Shown here: positions 2,881 through 5,258 of the stretch, in pieces
Numbering within the stretch: the stretch's first letter is position 1
How the letters are laid out: each line of letters begins with the position of its first letter
DNA from: a bacterium
GTDB lineage: Bacteria; UBA9089; CG2-30-40-21; SBAY01
Direction: 5' to 3'
Length of the DNA stretch: 5,258 nt
Assembly (NCBI GenBank): GCA_040757115.1
Contig: JBFLYA010000125.1
Span: 1 to 5,258, forward strand
Notes under the pieces: generated by a model
Databases searched by the model: none
What the model saw: the letters and a program-made list of their open reading frames with translations, nothing else
What the model was told of the DNA's origin: nothing
Translations under genes and position numbers: made by a program

Positions 2881-5258
2881 ATGGCTACTAATAATGTTGT
2901 GTTAGACCCCAAACTATTACTTACCACTCATCAACCTAAAAAGGAAGATGAGCCTGTTGACTCAACATTCGGTAATATGGTCCGACTTGGATTGTTGCGT
3001 GAGGCAATGAAGAAAAAAGTAGGTGATATAGGCTGGGAAGATACTACAAAACCTATCCCTAACACCGGCTACAAAAATTTCGATTTGAATAATGATGGCA
3101 AAATAAGTATCTCAGACTTGAAGATACATTCCCCACAAATTAGTGCTCAACTAAATAAAATTGAACAGGGATTTGGTAAGAAGGAAGGTGATATTGAAGG
3201 ATATAAAGAGGTTGATTTTAACCAGGATAATAAGATAGACCAGGAAGATATATTTACCCTGTGGGCTAATAATAACCTTTCTAATTTAAACCTTCTCAAA
3301 GAAGCCTTTGGTAAAACCTCAAATGACCCCGGTTGGGAAGACAAACAAGAGCTCGTCAAATTAGGCTACAAAAATGCCGATGTAAATCTGGATGAGGAAG
3401 TAAATGACCTTGATAAAGCGCTGATATTTTCTGCCATTTATCCTGATGGCACATTAGTTAGAAGCGAAGTGGATAATAGATTTATGATTATTTCAGGAAC
3501 TAAAAAACGCATTCCAAATGAAAAAACATTCGATAACTTAGGATTAGATAAATCTCAAATTATCACACTTGCAGATGAGGAATTAGAACTTATCCCGGAT
3601 GGTGAAGAAATCCCTCTCATAAAATACGATAATGGCACATTATTAAAAGCAGATAATGATTATTACCTGATGGCATATGGCTTAAGAAGAAAAATACCGG
3701 ATGAACCAACATTAAAAAACTTAGACCTTGACGAATCCAGGGCAATTCCGGTATCTACATCAGAATTAGAAAACATTCCAGAAGGAAATGAAGTCCCACA
3801 CTTCGAATATCCAATCGGTAGTATACTCAAAAACTCTGAAACTAATGATGAGCAATACTACATGATAACACCAGCAGGTGAGAAAAAACTTATCCCTGAT
3901 ACCAGAACCTTACAGAATTTAGACCTTGATATTTCAAAAGTCAAACAAGTCCCACTGGCAAAATTACAAGACATCCCGGATGATGCAGAATCTTTCCCGC
4001 ACTTAGAATATCCCAATGGCACTATTCTTAAATCAGGCGATAAATATTACTACACCACGATGGACAAAAAGATTGAAGTACCAGATGAGATGACACTGAA
4101 GGCGTATGGTTTAGATGTCAAGCCTTATACCATCTCAGTCAAGGCAAAAGGCACTCAATCTGGCGGTTCATTCCCATTAATCCAATTGCGTGTTGACGGT
4201 CAGGTAGTAAAAGAATGGTTTGTAACGGATGAATACAAAGACTACACTGCTACTGTGCCATTATCTTCAGGCAACCATAAAATAGATGTTGTCTATCCTA
4301 ATGACCAGGATATATATTCATGGTTAGAGACCTGGGTAGATACAGATAGGCATCCTACACATACAGATTATGAGTATTACTCTCAAATATTACATCAAGT
4401 CACCGCAGATAGGACTTTATGGATTGACCATATCAAAATTGATGATAAAATTATCGAATCAGAGGATTACACCCGGGTAAAATACGATAGGGGGTTAAAC
4501 CAGAAACCAGATAGTACTGTTGATGATAGTAATGTAGTCCCTGGTCAGGAATTGATGAACTACGCCGGGGCATTAAGATTTAATGTAGATATTGATCCGA
4601 TAATCAATGTATCAAAAGAAAATTTAGACAAACTTGAGACTGTAATGACATTTGAGCAAGTCAAATATCCAAATGGGACTGTAATAAGAAACCAAGAAGG
4701 TGATAAGATTTATCTGATGCAAAATGGAGCAAAGCAAGAGATAAAAAATGATGAGACCCTTGAGGCATTAGGGATTGAAAAAGACACCCCTATCCCACTA
4801 AATACCTTTAATTTTAAAGAATTAAACACAGGTAAAAGGATATATGATTTAATACCAGTAAGTGGACAATGGAGTTTGAAGGATGGAGTCTATCAGCAAG
4901 AGAATATGACGGCTCTTATCTCTATAGCCAAATTAAAAGAAACTTACTCAGATTTCATTCTTAAAACAAGGATAAAGGCAACTCAGACAACCTATGCGAC
5001 TGATTGTCGCTACATTAATTTTAGGGCCAAAGATGAACAGAATCAATATGTATTACAGATATTTGGCACCCATCTTAATTTATATAGAGTAGTAAATGGG
5101 AATTGGACCTGTCTTGCTGAAGTATCAAGGGATTTACCTCTTGGCACCTGGGCTGATTATAAAATAGTAGCTAATGGTGACCAAATTCAGGTCTATGAAA
5201 ATGATAGATTGATTGCCGATATCAAAGATAACTCGAACACATCAGGCAGTATATACCT
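2881..5258 (+). CDS. Modular protein: dockerin-like EF-hands, YPxGT repeats, CBM60-like and LamG/DUF1080-like domains (3' partial)
   Basis: The frame is open for 792 codons to the window edge. Domains in order: an N-terminus without signal peptide or membrane segment; three dockerin/EF-hand-like repeats (about 37-180) with Asp/Asn calcium loops at 68-79, 112-123 and a weaker one at 167-178, the first and third preceded by GWED; YPxGT repeats of 56-67 residues at 187-248, 249-309, 310-376, a split one, and 596-651; a CBM60-like, calcium-dependent xylan-binding type module (about 416-526: agGSFP...VDG, NHKIDVVYPND, DRTLWIDHIKI) inside the fourth repeat; and a jelly-roll domain of the LamG/DUF1080 (3-keto-disaccharide hydrolase) type from about 656 (W..kDGvYqq, FRAKDEQNQYVLQ, GTWADYKIV). 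No catalytic centre is visible, so the family suggests polysaccharide or glycan binding. Export is expected for such domains but no signal shows it. The C-terminus, and any anchor there, lies outside. Confidence 0.9.
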   Translation, partial: MATNNVVLDPKLLLTTHQPKKEDEPVDSTFGNMVRLGLLREAMKKKVGDIGWEDTTKPIPNTGYKNFDLNNDGKISISDLKIHSPQISAQLNKIEQGFGKKEGDIEGYKEVDFNQDNKIDQEDIFTLWANNNLSNLNLLKEAFGKTSNDPGWEDKQELVKLGYKNADVNLDEEVNDLDKALIFSAIYPDGTLVRSEVDNRFMIISGTKKRIPNEKTFDNLGLDKSQIITLADEELELIPDGEEIPLIKYDNGTLLKADNDYYLMAYGLRRKIPDEPTLKNLDLDESRAIPVSTSELENIPEGNEVPHFEYPIGSILKNSETNDEQYYMITPAGEKKLIPDTRTLQNLDLDISKVKQVPLAKLQDIPDDAESFPHLEYPNGTILKSGDKYYYTTMDKKIEVPDEMTLKAYGLDVKPYTISVKAKGTQSGGSFPLIQLRVDGQVVKEWFVTDEYKDYTATVPLSSGNHKIDVVYPNDQDIYSWLETWVDTDRHPTHTDYEYYSQILHQVTADRTLWIDHIKIDDKIIESEDYTRVKYDRGLNQKPDSTVDDSNVVPGQELMNYAGALRFNVDIDPIINVSKENLDKLETVMTFEQVKYPNGTVIRNQEGDKIYLMQNGAKQEIKNDETLEALGIEKDTPIPLNTFNFKELNTGKRIYDLIPVSGQWSLKDGVYQQENMTALISIAKLKETYSDFILKTRIKATQTTYATDCRYINFRAKDEQNQYVLQIFGTHLNLYRVVNGNWTCLAEVSRDLPLGTWADYKIVANGDQIQVYENDRLIADIKDNSNTSGSIY
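3082..3417 (+). other. Three dockerin-like calcium-binding loops
   Basis: Within the modular protein, loop 1 (DLNNDGKISISD, residues 68-79) fits the DxNxDGxIxxxD pattern fully. Loop 2 (DFNQDNKIDQED, 112-123) lacks only the Gly. Loop 3 (DVNLDEEVNDLD, 167-178) keeps Asp/Asn at 1, 3, 5 and 12 but is more degenerate. Classical type I dockerins have two such loops about 30 residues apart; here there are three, 44 and 55 residues apart. They may bind calcium structurally rather than dock to a cohesin. Confidence 0.75.
3439..4833 (+). repeat. Five YPxGT protein repeats, the fourth split by an insertion
   Basis: Each unit runs Y-x-x-G-[TS]-[LIV]-[LIV] ... Y/F-M-I ... K-[KR]-x-I-P-[ND]-x-x-T-[FL]-x-x-L-[GD]-[LI] ... 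I-x-x-[VL]-x-x-x-E-L ... I-P-x-G. Units: residues 187-248, 249-309, 310-376, 377-414 plus 568-595, and 596-651. Similar units with this pattern (a value, 'GKKRxIPN', 'LG') occur in surface proteins of many uncultivated bacteria, from memory; I know no assigned function. Repetition is at protein level; the DNA copies have diverged, so the array is old. Confidence 0.8.
4123..4581 (+). other. CBM60-like domain nested inside the fourth YPxGT repeat
   Basis: Residues 415-567 interrupt a repeat. The fourth unit stops after its GLDVK (410-414) and its second half, IINVSKENL...EQVKYPNG, resumes at about 574. The insert begins with a beta-rich module (YTISVKAKGTQSGG, LRVDGQVVKEWFV, NHKIDVVYPND, DRTLWIDHIKIDD) resembling the calcium-dependent xylan-binding module family. 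It continues with about 40 residues of linker (TRVKYDRG to YAGALRF). The family call rests on pattern memory and is moderate. Confidence 0.65.

Noticed and set aside
3147-3359. 70-codon minus-strand open frame
   Set aside because: It is antisense to the well-supported modular protein gene and shows no ribosome binding site or domain.

Overview
The window reads as AT-rich bacterial DNA, probably from an uncultivated lineage. One half is a core isoprenoid gene. The other half is the start of a large modular surface- or carbohydrate-associated protein. Between and around them lies repeat-rich intergenic DNA. The sequence alone does not fix the phylum. The dockerin-like repeats, carbohydrate-binding module and many small palindromic elements suit a free-living environmental bacterium.

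Layout. (1) Positions 1-191 hold the right-hand part of a small palindromic, GA-rich repeat (copy 1), whose outer end forms the last 21 codons of the next gene. (2) Positions 127-2028, minus strand, encode 1-deoxy-D-xylulose-5-phosphate synthase (dxs), complete, with a good promoter just upstream. (3) Positions 2118-2340 hold copy 2 of the same repeat, complete and in the same orientation, so dxs is bracketed by direct repeats. (4) Positions 2347-2372 carry a short TTTGCG-type tandem repeat. (5) Positions 2432-2607 look like a self-contained mini transcription unit: promoter, a 27-codon very basic ORF, and an intrinsic terminator whose stem starts in the stop codon. (6) Positions 2620-2835 hold a third, 200-bp palindromic element with perfect 10-bp terminal inverted repeats and an 8-bp direct duplication, a clear miniature transposon. 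Its interior resembles copies 1 and 2. (7) From 2881 to the window end a very strong ribosome binding site leads into an ORF of at least 792 codons. It encodes three EF-hand/dockerin-like calcium loops, five copies of a roughly 62-residue YPxGT repeat (one split by a CBM60-like domain), and a concanavalin A-like (LamG/DUF1080-type) domain running off the edge.

How it fits together. dxs makes DXP for the MEP isoprenoid pathway and is transcribed away from the modular gene. The mini unit and the modular gene share the plus strand. With the third element removed, the 27-codon ORF and its terminator would lie about 100 bases before the modular gene, a position that would suit a leader peptide/attenuator. 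That link is inference. The main points for follow-up are the transposon-derived tail of DXS, the small basic ORF with its terminator, and the repeat split by a domain insertion in the modular protein, which lacks any visible signal peptide.
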